The notes under the pieces: generated by a model
The model's database searches: none
Seen by the model: the letters and a program-made list of their open reading frames with translations, nothing else
Told to the model about the DNA's origin: nothing
Translations under genes and position numbers: made by a program
Part shown: piece by piece, positions 16,815-25,197 of the stretch
Position numbering within the stretch: position 1 is the first letter of the stretch
How the letters are laid out: every line of letters begins with the position of its first letter
DNA from: Hyphomicrobiales bacterium
Lineage (GTDB): Bacteria; Pseudomonadota; Alphaproteobacteria; Rhizobiales; Rhizobiaceae
Direction of reading: 5' to 3'
Assembly (NCBI GenBank): GCA_900473745.1
Contig: UCMW01000003.1
Location: 339 to 64,338 of the forward strand
DNA length: 64,000 nt

Positions 16815-18995
16815 CTATTGCAACTGATGTCCGAAAGAGCCGCCCTCGATATCGATGCCACGGGCTTGCAATGCCTTCAGCACGTCCATGCGCATGCCGA
16901 ACAGGGCAACGGTGCCATTGACCAAAAGCAGGATCTTGTCGACGCTCGCGAGCAGCGAAGGCCGCTGCGTGACGGTGATCATGGTGATCTTCTGTTCCTT
17001 GGCGTGCTGCAGGGCGCGCATGAGGGCTACGTCGCCGGCACTGTCGAGGTTGGAATTGGGCTCGTCCAGGACCACAAGATGAGGATCGCCGAAGAACGCG
17101 CGCGCCAGGGCGATCCGTTGCTTCTGGCCGCCTGACAGGGGTGAGCCATCGGCGGCGACCATTGTCTCGTAGCCATGCGGAAGGCTTGCGATCATATCGT
17201 GCACGTCGGCGAGCATCGCTGCGCGATAGATCTGCTCATCGTCGGCGTCGGAGCGCATTCGGGCGATGTTGGCCTTGATCGTCCCGGGAAAGAGTTGCAC
17301 GTCCTGCGGCAGATAGCCGATGTTTTCGCCGAATTGCCGCTGGTCCCAGTTGCGTAGGTCCATCAGGTCGAGGCGGACATTTCCGGACGTCGGCAGGATG
17401 GATCCGACCAGCATCTTGCCGAGCGTGGTCTTTCCGGCGCCGGAATTGCCGATGACGGCAAGCGATTCGCCGGGCTGCAGAGCAAAGGATATTCCGTTCA
17501 GCACGACCCTCTTCGTGCCCTGTGGCACATAGAGCAGGCGTTCGACATCGAGCCTCCCCTCCGGCTTCGGCAGATTGAGGCGCTCGAAGTTGAGCGGCGA
17601 GGATTTGAGCAGTGTGGCGATCCGTCCATAAGCGGCGCGCGACTGGCTGAACTGGTTCCACCCTTCGATCGCCCCTTCTATCGGCGCGAGCGCACGGCCA
17701 GCGATGATCGAGGACGCGATGACCATGCCACCCGTGAGCTCGCCTTCGAGCGAAAGGTAAGCCCCCCATCCGAGCATCGTGACCTGAGTCAGGAGGCGCA
17801 CGCCTTTCGACATGGCGGCAATTGCAATGTTCCTGTCTTGCGCAACAACCTGTGCCTTCAGCGATGCGGCAGTATCCTTGCCCCAGATATGCACGGCCTC
17901 GGGGATCATCGCCAGGGCATTGATGATCTGCGAGTTACGCGTCATGGAATCGAGATGCAGGTTTGCCTTGACCTGAGCGGCATTCGCTTCGGCAAAGGGC
18001 AATGCCGTCATGCGCTGGTTTATCTGGGTAAAGACCAGAAGCAGGATTGCCGAGATCACGACGATGAAGCCGAGATGCGGATGGATCAGGAAGACCGCGA
18101 GCAGGAAGATCGGCGCGATCGGCGCGTCCAGAAAGGCGAGCAACGTTCGCGATACGAGAAATGAGCGAACCTGCTGCAGGTCCCCGAGGGTTTGGTATTC
18201 CCGCCCGTTGCCCTGCAGCGAAGCCCGCGCCGCCGCACTCAGGATCGGCGCCCCGAGTTGGGCTGCAAATTCTACCGCCGTTCTCATCAGGATGAATCGT
18301 CGCAAGGCATCGAAGGCGGCCTGTAGAATGATGGCGCCGACAATAACGATGGTCAGCATGATTAGTGTATCGGTGGATCGGCTCGTCAGGACCCGATCCG
18401 AGATCTGAAACAGGTAGATCGGTATAGCCAGGACAAGCACATTGCTGGCCACAGTAAACACCATGACGATCAACAGGTTGCGCCTGACGGCGTCGACACC
18501 CGCCTTGAGGCTGGCATTGAAGTCGACCTGTCCGAGCCGCTTGTGGAACGAGCCGCCTCCACCACCTTTACCGCCTCGGTTTGATGCCGGATTGTCTTTC
18601 GTCGATGCTTCACCCTGGATCGGTCCGCAATCTCCATCGATGACCTTCATGCCATCGGGGCCCCTAGATTCCACCGGACGGTTCGGCGGTTCGGCAGGCT
18701 CCGGCGAAGGCTCCTGTCTGGCCTCTTCCGCAGGGCCGCGTTGGGACGCCTCTTCTGTCTTGGGCAGTTGGCTGTAGGCAACCCGCAGATTGCTCGCCTG
18801 ACGAACGGACTGCGTCGATGCTGGCGAATGTGGTTCTGAGTTGCCGCGCTCGGCTTTCAGGTAGTCATCGACGGCTCGCTCGAGTTGGGCGTAGCTGCCA
18901 TCGGCATCGTTGGAGGCTTCCAACTTTGGCGGCCTGGAAGCCGAGCTGCCTGCGGATTCGATCGGCGGCTCGAGCCGCTTGCGGATTTCCGACAT
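16815..18995 (-). CDS. Type I secretion ABC exporter (PrtD-like) with N-terminal extension
   Basis: This is a fused membrane/ATPase exporter, 726 residues. The membrane domain starts near residue 165 ('RRNLLIVMVFTVASNVLVLA') and includes the PrtD-type 'IYLFQISDRVLTSRSTDTL'. The ABC domain has Walker A 'GNSGAGKTT', signature 'LSGGQKQRIALARAF', Walker B 'LVVLDEPNSNLD' and a switch 'TQRPS', where Gln replaces the usual His as in some PrtD-type exporters. The first 155 residues are a Pro/Glu/Ser-rich, apparently disordered extension ending in a glycine run ('GGKGGGGGSFHKR'); PrtD proteins are normally about 570-580 residues and lack it. The extension has no C39-peptidase signature. The gene lies 11 bp downstream of the repeat-protein gene. 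Confidence 0.93.
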   Translation of the reverse strand: MSEIRKRLEPPIESAGSSASRPPKLEASNDADGSYAQLERAVDDYLKAERGNSEPHSPASTQSVRQASNLRVAYSQLPKTEEASQRGPAEEARQEPSPEPAEPPNRPVESRGPDGMKVIDGDCGPIQGEASTKDNPASNRGGKGGGGGSFHKRLGQVDFNASLKAGVDAVRRNLLIVMVFTVASNVLVLAIPIYLFQISDRVLTSRSTDTLIMLTIVIVGAIILQAAFDALRRFILMRTAVEFAAQLGAPILSAAARASLQGNGREYQTLGDLQQVRSFLVSRTLLAFLDAPIAPIFLLAVFLIHPHLGFIVVISAILLLVFTQINQRMTALPFAEANAAQVKANLHLDSMTRNSQIINALAMIPEAVHIWGKDTAASLKAQVVAQDRNIAIAAMSKGVRLLTQVTMLGWGAYLSLEGELTGGMVIASSIIAGRALAPIEGAIEGWNQFSQSRAAYGRIATLLKSSPLNFERLNLPKPEGRLDVERLLYVPQGTKRVVLNGISFALQPGESLAVIGNSGAGKTTLGKMLVGSILPTSGNVRLDLMDLRNWDQRQFGENIGYLPQDVQLFPGTIKANIARMRSDADDEQIYRAAMLADVHDMIASLPHGYETMVAADGSPLSGGQKQRIALARAFFGDPHLVVLDEPNSNLDSAGDVALMRALQHAKEQKITMITVTQRPSLLASVDKILLLVNGTVALFGMRMDVLKALQARGIDIEGGSFGHQLQ

Positions 18996-19006
18996 TCATG
19001 TCCCCT

Positions 19007-21019
19007 TTAATGGCCTATCATGCTGTTCACGCCATCACCCGTATGGCCGTCGTATTCCGAGGGCATGCATGACGCGTCGGATGCCGGCGGGTAATCGTCC
19101 TGATCGAGCATGGAATCATCGAGAAAAAGAACGGCTTCATTGATCAGCGCATCGGGATTCGGATTGCTGAAGTCCGCATGTGCCGAGATCAGTTCGGCCT
19201 GGAAGAGTGTTTCCTGAGAATATTGGTCGCCGCCGATATAGGTCTTGCCCACAGAATCCAGATCGATGATCGTGGCGTTGTTCACCAGCGTGTTGGATCC
19301 CGTTTCGATGCTCCAACTGGCATCGAGATGAGGCGCGATGGCATCCATCGCCAGCGCGATCTGATCGCTGTCACCGAGGATATTGGTTTGGCGGATGTAT
19401 TGGAGGTTGATGAGGTCGCCGCTGATCGAAAGCACCCGCAATCCCTGCAGTCCTGCAAAGGCCGGGTCTGACAGCAAGTCGGGCGCTATGTTGCCTTCCC
19501 CATCGGCAAATGATTCGAGCGTATCGATCTGCTCCTGCGTCAGCGTCTCGAAGCGGTCCGCATCTCCGATCGTCCCGATACGGGCCTGGTTCCAGAGCAG
19601 GTTGCCGGAGGACGAGAACGAGCCTTCGCCGGATGTCTGGAAATCGGCGGTTGCGCCAACGAGATCGTTGTCGAACAGGATATTCATCTGGTGAATGATG
19701 TTCGCGTCGAAGATCGACCCGCCGATAATGATCAGATCGTAGGAAAAGCCGAGTTCGAAAACCGAGGCATGATTGACGCCGAAATTGTCGCCTGCGATCA
19801 CGCTTGTGGTCACCCCTGATGATGACAGAATTCCAACATCGTCGTCGCTCATGAAGATGATCTGCTCGAGCCAATTGACGATCATCAGATCGCCGTGGAT
19901 CTCGGTAACCACCCAGAAGGCCGGATATCCGCCATCGCCGCTGGCGTCTGGTGTCTCTCCATTCGCCGTATCCAGATGGTCGAAAGTTGCGATGTTGAAC
20001 AACTCGTTTCCAGCAGCGTCCTGGGTCAGGTTGGTGACCGCCGACGTGATCGAGTCGCTATCCCAAAGCGCGTTGATCTGAATGATCGCGTTCACTTCGA
20101 TATGGTCTTCGGCAACCAGAGTGACCGTTGCGCCTGTCCAGAAGTTCTGCAGCACGACATTGTTGATGAGCGTGTTGCCGCCGGTGGTCACCTCCACCGC
20201 GACCTCGATAGCGACGGTGCCATCCTCCGATATCCAGGTGTTGGAAGCACCACTCTCGCCATCCTCACCGTCCTCGGTCTCGTCTTCGTCAAAGGAATGA
20301 TAGTCCTCGATTTTCGGCGCTTCCTCGACCAGTTCACCATTGACGTATGTTCCGTCGATCGACTTGGAGGAGATGCGAAGCTGGACGGCATCGTTGTCTG
20401 CGGGCGCATCCTCAAGCTGTTCGATGACCGTCTTGATCACGCTGATCATGTCTTCGCTCGTGCCGGGACGTGCAAGATCGCCGAGTGGCGACAGGGCCGA
20501 TGCCTCTTCGAAGCCCTTGAGAACGGCAGCGTCATCAATGAGTTCGGGATTGAAGGCCAGTCCATGCCCCCCGACGCCGAAATAGTCGTCATCGGACAAG
20601 GCTATGGCCTGGCTGAAATGATTGACGATAGATCCTGGCGCTTCGATCTCCGGAGAGACGGAAAGCACTGTCTTCATCGGGCTGCCGAATGCATCCCGGA
20701 AGGTTTCTGGAAGCGTCGGTTCGTCGATTTCATAACCGATCGTTCCGTTGGCCGGCATAAGCTGCGCGTCCGCGAGTTTCGTCGGAACATGCCAGTGACC
20801 CGGCGCCGGTGACCGATAACCGAAGTCCGGCTCGAACCCCAGAAGATCGAAGGGTGCGCCAAAATCGCTCGTATGGACCGGCAGCTTCTCAACCTCTCCT
20901 TCGAGTTTGGTGAAGGCGAACTCGGTATAAGCCTCCCGAGCCCGAGCATTCTCGAGGCTGATATGGAAGAAGCCGATAAAGTGACTGATCTCTTCGGTGA
21001 ACTTGTCCATCGTCGTCAA
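19007..21019 (-). CDS. Large acidic repeat protein, candidate type I secretion substrate
   Basis: This roughly 670-residue acidic protein has no signal peptide. After an N-terminal region starting 'MDKFTEEISHFIGFFHIS', the second half contains about five imperfect repeats of the form GxNxLxNxAxI ... GDxxxxNxIxQxNxLxDxDxI. Examples are 'TGGNTLINNVVLQNF', 'GDLINLQYIRQTNILGDSDQ' and 'GSNTLVNNATIIDLDSVG'. The glycine-rich calcium nonapeptides of RTX proteins are absent. Lying directly upstream of the exporter genes, it is probably a secreted or surface protein or a dedicated co-factor. AAGGAG (21028-21033) is spaced 8 bp from TTG 21019, my chosen start; ATG 21010 is the alternative. I do not recognise a named family. 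Confidence 0.8.
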   Translation of the reverse strand: MTTMDKFTEEISHFIGFFHISLENARAREAYTEFAFTKLEGEVEKLPVHTSDFGAPFDLLGFEPDFGYRSPAPGHWHVPTKLADAQLMPANGTIGYEIDEPTLPETFRDAFGSPMKTVLSVSPEIEAPGSIVNHFSQAIALSDDDYFGVGGHGLAFNPELIDDAAVLKGFEEASALSPLGDLARPGTSEDMISVIKTVIEQLEDAPADNDAVQLRISSKSIDGTYVNGELVEEAPKIEDYHSFDEDETEDGEDGESGASNTWISEDGTVAIEVAVEVTTGGNTLINNVVLQNFWTGATVTLVAEDHIEVNAIIQINALWDSDSITSAVTNLTQDAAGNELFNIATFDHLDTANGETPDASGDGGYPAFWVVTEIHGDLMIVNWLEQIIFMSDDDVGILSSSGVTTSVIAGDNFGVNHASVFELGFSYDLIIIGGSIFDANIIHQMNILFDNDLVGATADFQTSGEGSFSSSGNLLWNQARIGTIGDADRFETLTQEQIDTLESFADGEGNIAPDLLSDPAFAGLQGLRVLSISGDLINLQYIRQTNILGDSDQIALAMDAIAPHLDASWSIETGSNTLVNNATIIDLDSVGKTYIGGDQYSQETLFQAELISAHADFSNPNPDALINEAVLFLDDSMLDQDDYPPASDASCMPSEYDGHTGDGVNSMIGH

Positions 21020-21070
21020 GGCCGTAACTCCTTGTTCCCGTGGTGCCGGCATGACTGCGCGTCATGAGGC

Positions 21071-21101
21071 GAAAAGGAGCTGCGCAGGAAGCCTGCGCAG
21101 C
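21071..21101 (-). terminator. Intra-operon terminator/attenuator after the glycine-rich gene
   Basis: A perfect 10-bp stem, GCTGCGCAGG/CCTGCGCAGC (21079-21088 with 21092-21101) around a 3-nt loop, is followed on the minus strand by TCCTTTTC. It sits between the glycine-rich protein gene and the repeat-protein gene. It would let only part of the transcripts continue into the exporter genes, so the first gene would be made in excess. Confidence 0.7.
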
Positions 21102-21139
21102 CCTGTTACGTTTGTTCTGTGGCTGTGTTCGATCCCCGC

Positions 21140-22822
21140 TTACAGGCCGTCGTCGCCGTCCTCGCCCACAACCGTGCTGGTGAGGCTGCCGCCGACAACT
21201 GTCATGTCGATGGCATTCTGCTGCAGATTGGCGCCCATGACGATTTCCTGGTTGAAGGCGCTCGTGTCGATGCCAGCATCTGCGCTCGCCGAACTGTTGC
21301 CGGTGACATAGCCATCATCGCCATTGGCGGAACCCCAGGACCCGCCATTGCCGGCACCCCCGAAGCCGTTCGTTGCCGTGCCGCCGGCACCGCCGAATGC
21401 ACCATCGCCCGCATCGGCCCAGCCGCCGACTGCGCCGCCGCCGGTGCCGGTTGTCCAGGCGCCGCTGAGCGCTGCACCACCGTCTCCACCGCCGGCCCAG
21501 GCGTCACCGCCCCAGGCGTCACCGCTGGTCGCGGCACCGGAAGCGCCGCCAGCGCCGTTGCCGGCCGCACCCGCTCCGCCGTCACCACCGACACCGAGGC
21601 CAGCGCCATTACCGGCACCCAGTCCCAGGCCGAGGCCACCGGCATCGCCGCCGCCGCCGCCATTGCCGGAATTGGTGGCTGCGCCACTACCTCCGCCGGC
21701 ACCGCCAGCGCCGCCGCCGGTCGCTGCACCACCAGTGTTGTTGCCACCACTGCCACTGCCACCGGCATCGCCGCCTTCATTGTCGATGAGGATCGGGTTG
21801 ATCAGGCCGAGCGACAGCCCGAGACCGTTTCCGCCTTCGCCGCCTGTGGCCTCGCTGTCGCCGGCGTCATCAGCGTCGCCGCCTTCGGCGTCGCCGCCGG
21901 ATCCGCCTTCGCCGCCGCTACCGGTGGTGTTGCTGCCACTGGCGCCACTGCCTGCCAGAGCAAGACCGGCGCCGAGGCCAAGACCGAGGCCCAGACCGAC
22001 ACCGACGCCCGACGCGCCTTGTCCGCCGTCGCCACCGATCCCGATGCCGCCGAGCGCCGCGCCGGAATCGGCGCTGCCGGAATCACCTTCGCCGCCCTCG
22101 GAATCGCCGCCATCGCCTTCGCCACCCTCAGCGCCGCTGAGCGCCAGGCCACCGAGACCGATGCCACCGAGAGCTGCGCCGCCGAGCGAAAAGCCACCAT
22201 TGCCGCCGTCGCCGCCGTCAGCGTCCGCATTGCCGCCACCGTCTCCACCGCCGCCGCCGCCGCTGATGCCTTCTTCGGCCTTGGCAAATCCGCCATTGGC
22301 CTTGGCATTCACCGTGAATTCGGCGTCATTCTTGACTTCGGCTTCCTCCAGCTTGTCATTGTCCTGGAGATTGGCGATCTGGTTGAAGACGTTTCCGACG
22401 TCGTTGCCTTCGCCGTCTAGTGCCTCGTTCATAACGTCCTTGAACTGGACGTTGAACATGCCTTCGATCGAGGAGTCCTTGGCCATATCGATATCGGCGA
22501 AGTCATCGTCTGTGGGGAGGTAGCCTTCGAGGCCCGGATCGAGCGTCACACCGACGGTGACGGTGGTGGTGCTGATATTTTCATTGACGTTCAGATTGGC
22601 ATTGAGATTCCCGTTTCCATTCAGGTTTCCGTTGCCATTTCCATTGAGGTTGCCGTTGCCGTTGAGGCTCTCGGACGTGCTGGACTGATGCTGACCTTGG
22701 CCCTGCCCTTGTCCCTGGGCTTGCGCCTCGAGCTGGGCCTGGGCCTGCGCTTGCAGTTCACTCTGCTCCTGCTCCTGGTCGTCACCGTGATCGTAATAAT
22801 TGTGCTTCGATTTGCCTACCAT
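21140..22822 (-). CDS. Gly/Gln/Asn-rich low-complexity protein, candidate secreted surface polymer
   Basis: This 560-residue protein is the first gene of the secretion operon. Start ATG 22822 is preceded by GGAGG at 8 bp. Regions in order: a charged start 'MVGKSKHNYYDHGDDQEQEQ'; alternating Gln/Ala and Gln/Gly (about residues 25-50); an Asn-Gly-Leu tract ('NGNGNLNGNGNGNLNGNGN', about 55-85); a more ordinary stretch with 'FNVQFKDVMNEALDGEGNDV' (about 120-190); then more than 300 residues of Gly/Ala/Asp/Ser with 'GLGLGLGLGAGL' runs; and a C-terminal block with 'GANLQQNAIDMTVVGGSLTS'. There is no signal peptide and almost no Cys. No named family was recognised; export by the adjacent type I system is inferred. 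Confidence 0.8.
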   Translation of the reverse strand: MVGKSKHNYYDHGDDQEQEQSELQAQAQAQLEAQAQGQGQGQGQHQSSTSESLNGNGNLNGNGNGNLNGNGNLNANLNVNENISTTTVTVGVTLDPGLEGYLPTDDDFADIDMAKDSSIEGMFNVQFKDVMNEALDGEGNDVGNVFNQIANLQDNDKLEEAEVKNDAEFTVNAKANGGFAKAEEGISGGGGGGDGGGNADADGGDGGNGGFSLGGAALGGIGLGGLALSGAEGGEGDGGDSEGGEGDSGSADSGAALGGIGIGGDGGQGASGVGVGLGLGLGLGAGLALAGSGASGSNTTGSGGEGGSGGDAEGGDADDAGDSEATGGEGGNGLGLSLGLINPILIDNEGGDAGGSGSGGNNTGGAATGGGAGGAGGGSGAATNSGNGGGGGDAGGLGLGLGAGNGAGLGVGGDGGAGAAGNGAGGASGAATSGDAWGGDAWAGGGDGGAALSGAWTTGTGGGAVGGWADAGDGAFGGAGGTATNGFGGAGNGGSWGSANGDDGYVTGNSSASADAGIDTSAFNQEIVMGANLQQNAIDMTVVGGSLTSTVVGEDGDDGL

Positions 22823-23632
22823 AGTCGTATCCTCCATTATCGGATTTCGCGACTGATTGACCGTCATTCATCTTCTATACGGTCTTCCCATGCGAATTCC
22901 GGATTGATCTGTGGTTGAGAAACGATCTTGCTCACGAGGCTGCTTGTCGATGTCGCCACCGCGCTGCGGATTGCCGACGAAATTCCTCCTGAACGTGCTG
23001 CTGAGGCATCGCTCCCGTTCTGGCCCTGCCTTCGAGTGGCAGGTCCAACGCGAACACCAGGGTCGCCGCCTCACACACAAGTCTGTGCTTGTCGGAGCCG
23101 GAAGATAAGCTGATAGATGGAGCTAGTAATGTGCGTCGCAGCATCCCGAGCCGGGGGCTAGACTGTCGCTTGCGTCGACATTTACTTGTCTTATTTGCCG
23201 CTAAGCTCATGTAAGCCCGCGAGGCTCGGCGATTGGTCCATGATAAGGCAGTATCGGCGCGATGCTGCTATAGGTTGATTGTTTCAAATGATGCTCGCGA
23301 AGAAGTTTGGTCTTAAAGAAGGCTTGCGCGACCCAAATCGCTGTCATCGTCAACGACGCCTCGTCGTCAGGCGGCATCGAAAGGCGTATACCTCAGCGAA
23401 ACTCTCCCTCGTTCTGTGTAGATGATCTAGACTTTTGCTTGTTGTTTAATTCGGATATGCGCGTCGTTTTTCACAGGCCAGGAAATTCTTCTCGCCCATG
23501 AAGTCTAGGTGAGCAGCTAATAGCTCGTTCGGACTATTCCCAACCTCTGCCGTTTGGTTTACCGTTTCCTAAAGCAACGAAGATGGCGCCTCATGGCGCA
23601 CGCTATGATTGTGCTTGGGGGAGGCATGCTGC
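22823..23632. other. Intergenic region without a supported gene
   Basis: This 810-bp stretch separates the divergent secretion operon and LuxR gene. Several short overlapping frames exist around 22868-23210 on both strands, but none has a good RBS or a recognisable family and they contradict each other. From about 23400 to 23600 the sequence is visibly richer in A and T than its surroundings, as expected for promoters of the two divergent units. No repeat or RNA gene was recognised. Confidence 0.5.
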
Positions 23633-24442
23633 ATGAAACAACTTGCGCCTCACGTCGGGAGCGGTGGCGCGGATTTGGTGGCTTCCCTGGAGGCGATGCC
23701 TAATCTTCGTACACTTCTTTACGTCGGCCCGCCGGATGTAATCTCCGGGGCCATGGCTGCTGCCATTCAAAGGGAGTTTCCCTTTCTCAGGGTCTCGCAA
23801 GGCCTCAGCATGCAGTCTGCTCTGGAGGAATTCGATGTTCCCCTGCGTCTGGTGCTGGTCGATTTGCTTAATGCGCATGAGTTGAGCGAATGCGTCAACG
23901 ACCTTTTGGCCCAGCATCCGTCTGCTGCCATCGCGATTGTCACGGACAGTGATTTGCGTGGCAGCGTCGAGAGGTTTCACCTGATCGACACCAGCCATGT
24001 GCAGGGAGTTCTACCCCTGAATGTCAGTCTGGATGTTCTCCTCTCCATGTTGCGGATCATTCTGAGGGGAGGGACATATTTCCCGTCCATCGCCTATCGA
24101 AATCAGGACAGCATTCGCTGGCGAAACGAGGGTGACGGCTTGATACACGAAGCAAAGCCGCAGCTTGTCCAGGAAATCCAAGGCAAGGTCATGCACCAAT
24201 TGACGAAGCGTGAGAACGAGATTTTGGCCAGAATCGCCTTGGGCAACCAGAACAAGATTATAGCTGCCGTGCTCGGAGTGTCGGAACACACGGTCAAGAT
24301 CCACATTCATAACATCATCACCAAGCTCGGCGTTCACAACCGGACCGAAGCGGTCGCTCTCTATTTCGAGCACCGGGACAGGGAGGGTGGCAGTTCGGTC
24401 CAGCGGCCGGGAGGCAATCCGGTGTCTGGCGGCGATGCGTAG
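23633..24442 (+). CDS. LuxR-family transcriptional regulator
   Basis: This is a 269-residue regulator. The N-terminal half has a receiver-like layout ('RTLLYVGPPDVISGAMAAAI', 'LRLVLVDLLNAHE'), but the canonical acidic pocket is not obvious, so phosphorylation is doubtful. The C-terminal LuxR helix-turn-helix is clear: 'LTKRENEILARIALGNQNK' then 'VSEHTVKIHIHNIITKLGV'. ATG 23633 is preceded by GGGGGAGG at 8 bp; an upstream in-frame TTG at 23609 is less likely. It is divergent from the type I secretion operon and its stop overlaps the next gene by 8 bp. Control of the secretion operon is inferred from position only. Confidence 0.88.
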   Translation: MKQLAPHVGSGGADLVASLEAMPNLRTLLYVGPPDVISGAMAAAIQREFPFLRVSQGLSMQSALEEFDVPLRLVLVDLLNAHELSECVNDLLAQHPSAAIAIVTDSDLRGSVERFHLIDTSHVQGVLPLNVSLDVLLSMLRIILRGGTYFPSIAYRNQDSIRWRNEGDGLIHEAKPQLVQEIQGKVMHQLTKRENEILARIALGNQNKIIAAVLGVSEHTVKIHIHNIITKLGVHNRTEAVALYFEHRDREGGSSVQRPGGNPVSGGDA

Positions 24443-24917
24443 GTTTCATGATGTTCTGCTGCTGATCGGGCAGTTGAACTACACATGGACCAACACTGAA
24501 AGTCTGTTGATCCATATGATTGCCGGCCTTGCCCAGTCGGACAAGGAGACCGCGATCGTCATCTTCTTGACGCTGAACACGCCCCGCGCGCGCATTGATC
24601 TCGTCGAGCGCCTCGCCAAGATGCAGAAGACCCCGGCCGACTGTCGGGTCGATGTCTTGGATTCCACGAAAAGGCTGTCGGAAGAGGCCAAGCTCCGAAA
24701 CAAATACAATCATTGCATTTATTCGTTCGACCCGGACAGCGGTCGCGGATTGACCCAATCCATGCGCATTTTCGAGGGCCGGGACGATATCAAATACGGA
24801 AAGATCGAGGAACTCGACGATCAAGAAATCGAGCGTATCCGCGAAAGCATCCGCTCCCTCATCAGGATCAACCAGTCATTCTGGCAAATTACGGAAAAAT
24901 ACGGCTTTCCCAAATGA
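24435..24917 (+). CDS. Hypothetical helical protein with HEPN-like motif
   Basis: This is a 160-residue predicted all-helical soluble protein of unknown function. The start ATG overlaps the LuxR gene's stop by 8 bp, so the two are translationally coupled. Residues 88-93 read RNKYNH, inside 'AKLRNKYNHCIYSFDP'. This matches the R-N-x3-H pattern of HEPN domains, which are small helical ribonuclease or toxin-related folds. No nucleotidyltransferase partner is next to it. The fold assignment is a motif-level inference; it could also be a sensor partner of the LuxR protein. Confidence 0.75.
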   Translation: MRRFHDVLLLIGQLNYTWTNTESLLIHMIAGLAQSDKETAIVIFLTLNTPRARIDLVERLAKMQKTPADCRVDVLDSTKRLSEEAKLRNKYNHCIYSFDPDSGRGLTQSMRIFEGRDDIKYGKIEELDDQEIERIRESIRSLIRINQSFWQITEKYGFPK

Positions 24918-25197
24918 TGCAGCATCTTAGCAATCCGCTGGCCTGATACGGCGACAGCACGCCCGTGCGCGGAAAATCCTGCGGCAAGATCATTCAGCCT
25001 CGGCCATGCCAGCGTGAACAGCCGATGTCACATGGCGGTAATCTTCCATTGCTTTATGCCTGCAGGATGCAGTCATCCGATATGACCTGTCGGGAAGACT
25101 CTGACGCGATGCGTGGCCTGGAGTTCGGAATGCTGCCGATCGGAAAACGATGAGTGGCGTGCCGGCCTGACTTTCGCGACGACGAAAGGAGCACCAA

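Noticed and set aside
21324..22523. A 399-residue proline/alanine-rich reading frame on the plus strand.
   Set aside because: It is the antisense of the glycine-rich gene: Gly/Ala codons read backwards give Pro, Ala and Ser. The minus frame has a good RBS and operon position.
22600..22760. Short tandem DNA repeats that could look like a CRISPR or VNTR.
   Set aside because: They are the codons of the Asn-Gly-Leu and Gln-Ala/Gln-Gly tracts of the glycine-rich protein; there are no spacers of constant length.
22868..23210. Short overlapping frames of 60-92 residues on both strands upstream of the secretion operon.
   Set aside because: They contradict each other, lack ribosome binding sites and match nothing I know.
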